DNA of 64,000 bases. It comes from Onchocerca lupi (Eukaryota; Nematoda; Chromadorea; Rhabditida; Onchocercidae). Made by a program: the position numbers and the translations under genes. The stretch lies in assembly GCA_028564675.1 (NCBI GenBank), contig JAOVVO010000113.1, positions 1-64,000 on the forward strand. Reading direction: 5' to 3'. Below the pieces are notes generated by a model. It saw only the letters and a list, made by a program, of their open reading frames with translations. It made no database searches and was not told the origin of the DNA. Below are positions 62,835 through 64,000 of the stretch, in pieces; positions within the stretch are counted from its first letter, which is position 1; each line of letters opens with the position of its first letter.

Positions 62835-63420
62835 ATGGTTCAAGAAAGTAAACCTCAATTAGATTCGGTGAAGAGGGAATTATTATTACATATGAAAAAT
62901 CATATCGTTGCAACGATGAAGGCCAGAAGAGAGGTTATATTTCTATCAAATTAACAAAAAAAAAAAAAAAAAAAAATGTTTCTTACAAATCTCAAGATTT
63001 CATACTCGAAATTATTGGCTCTTTCATATTGTATAGTTCAGTTATGATTTGAAATTAAACATAGTAGACTTATTTCAGATTAAGGTATAACTGTGAAATA
63101 ATTTGGTTTATATTCATTAAATTTATCAAAAATTAGTTGCTATAGTTTTGTCATAATTGTTAGATTGAGTAACCTATGAGATTCTTTGAATTCAAAAACA
63201 CGAATTCCTTAATATTTTAGAATATATTCAACAAAATGCTAAAATTTTACGTAAAACTTTCGTACTGAAAATTTATTTTAAGATCTATGGTGCATTAAAA
63301 GAGTTATTTAATACGAACAGTACGGATTTTTACAATATTTCTTCAACTGCAAAACATATAAGGATAATTCGGTTAATGATGGAATGCCTGGAAAAATATA
63401 AACCACATCAACATTTGCAA
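62835..63420 (+). CDS. 5' part of an unidentified gene running off the right edge
   Basis: Exon 1 (62835-62933, 33 codons) starts 1 nt after an acceptor (aaatttcag), so trans-splicing is likely. It encodes a charged helix (KRELLLHMKNHIVATMKARRE). Exon 2 (63283-63420, 46 codons, in phase) encodes another helical segment (IYGALKELFNTNSTDF, RIIRLMMECLEKY). Donor choice after exon 2 is ambiguous (gtatgt at 63421 or gtaagt at 63425). A further protein-like block on the plus strand at about 63739-63870 (NSRLAPVVLALSDRAEQRKY) may be a later exon, but phases could not be reconciled. I do not recognise the family; it looks all-helical and soluble. Confidence 0.55.
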
Positions 63421-64000
63421 GTATGTAAGTTACGAATAATAAATTATAAAACATATATTTACGTAAAGAAACATGAATGTACTCTAGTTTATCAATCTTA
63501 TGTGTTAAAACAATACTGAGATAGCGGAAAGTTATGAAGTAGAGCAATTGGCATCAATGCTTATGTTCTTAAATAATTGTTATTAACTTTTTTTGATTTA
63601 GAAGATTTCAAGAATTTTCATCGTATTTGTTGGCAAGTTTTGAAAATGGAGATCTTCGTTGTTTCATTTTCCTCTTTTTTTTTCTTTTTTCCGATAAATA
63701 TTGCATTATTTCGAACTACAGTTTTTCGTTTTTTAAGGATGCTTTCTCTATATGGAATTCACGTTTAGCGCCTGTAGTGCTCGCTCTTTCTGACCGTGCG
63801 GAACAGCGGAAATATAGCAGACATGCAAAATTGCTTGCTGCATGTTTATTTGATTCCGATGAGGCTTGTTTTCTTTTTTTCTGGATTTTGAAAAATTTTT
63901 CTTTTATTGAGGAAAAAAGTTTCATATTGAACATTGAATAACTCGGCAATCAAATTTATAGTAATTCAATTGCAACTAAATTTATTGATCATTCGATTAA

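Noticed and set aside
1..64000. CRISPR arrays, bacterial operons, tRNA or rRNA genes.
   Set aside because: The tandem arrays lack unique spacers, gene structure is eukaryotic throughout, and no tRNA or rRNA sequence was recognised by eye. A covariance-model scan was not possible, so small RNAs may be missed.

Overview
The window is AT-rich nuclear DNA of a nematode, most likely a filarial (spirurid) species. Seven protein-coding genes can be assembled exon by exon on standard GT/AG introns with short pyrimidine-rich TTTCAG-type acceptors. Several start codons sit 1-30 nt after an unpaired acceptor, as expected for spliced-leader trans-splicing. The best homologies are nematode (ZEN-4 kinesin, MLC-3 myosin light chain). 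A decayed bacterial pentapeptide-repeat gene inside a kinesin intron fits the Wolbachia-to-nucleus transfers known in filarial worms. The species cannot be named from this sequence.

Layout. 1-11.2 kb: almost gene-free, with a 27-bp minisatellite at the left edge, one candidate first exon leaving the window leftward (547-713), a strong 56-bp-arm hairpin (5310-5434) and a dispersed repeat near 9.9 kb. 11.2-17.5 kb, minus: complete 17-exon zen-4/MKLP1 kinesin with the bacterial insert in one intron. 18.2-18.3 kb: GC-rich block with an E2F/CHR-type composite site. 20.4-23.5 kb, minus: secreted C-type-lectin-like gene with a dead Helitron helicase fragment in intron 1. 25.6-29.7 kb, minus: SETD3-type SET-domain methyltransferase, with one splice junction out of phase. 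33.1-36.1 kb, plus: complete annexin. 37.5-40.8 kb, plus: 21-bp minisatellite followed by a small type II membrane protein whose cysteine pattern resembles IL-17-type cytokines. 44.3-51.2 kb, plus: phosphoinositide phospholipase C of delta/PRIP-like architecture, 5' end not located. 53.2-57.5 kb, plus: complete mlc-3 essential myosin light chain. 59.4-60.8 kb, minus: 109-residue predicted single-pass membrane protein of unknown function. 62.8 kb to the end, plus: 5' part of an unidentified gene.

The genes are unrelated housekeeping and tissue genes: cytokinesis, actin histidine methylation, membrane binding, PI signalling and muscle. I see no operon, since intergenic gaps are kilobases long. 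Two genes suggest functional kinship rather than co-regulation: SETD3 modifies actin and MLC-3 is a myosin light chain.

The most unusual structures are: (1) the pentapeptide-repeat relic in the zen-4 intron; (2) a 67-bp minisatellite in a phospholipase C intron made of copies of that intron's own 3' splice junction plus the first bases of the next exon; (3) the IL-17-like membrane-anchored protein; (4) the long hairpin at 5.3 kb; (5) a three-copy promoter-proximal repeat carrying heat-shock-element cores.
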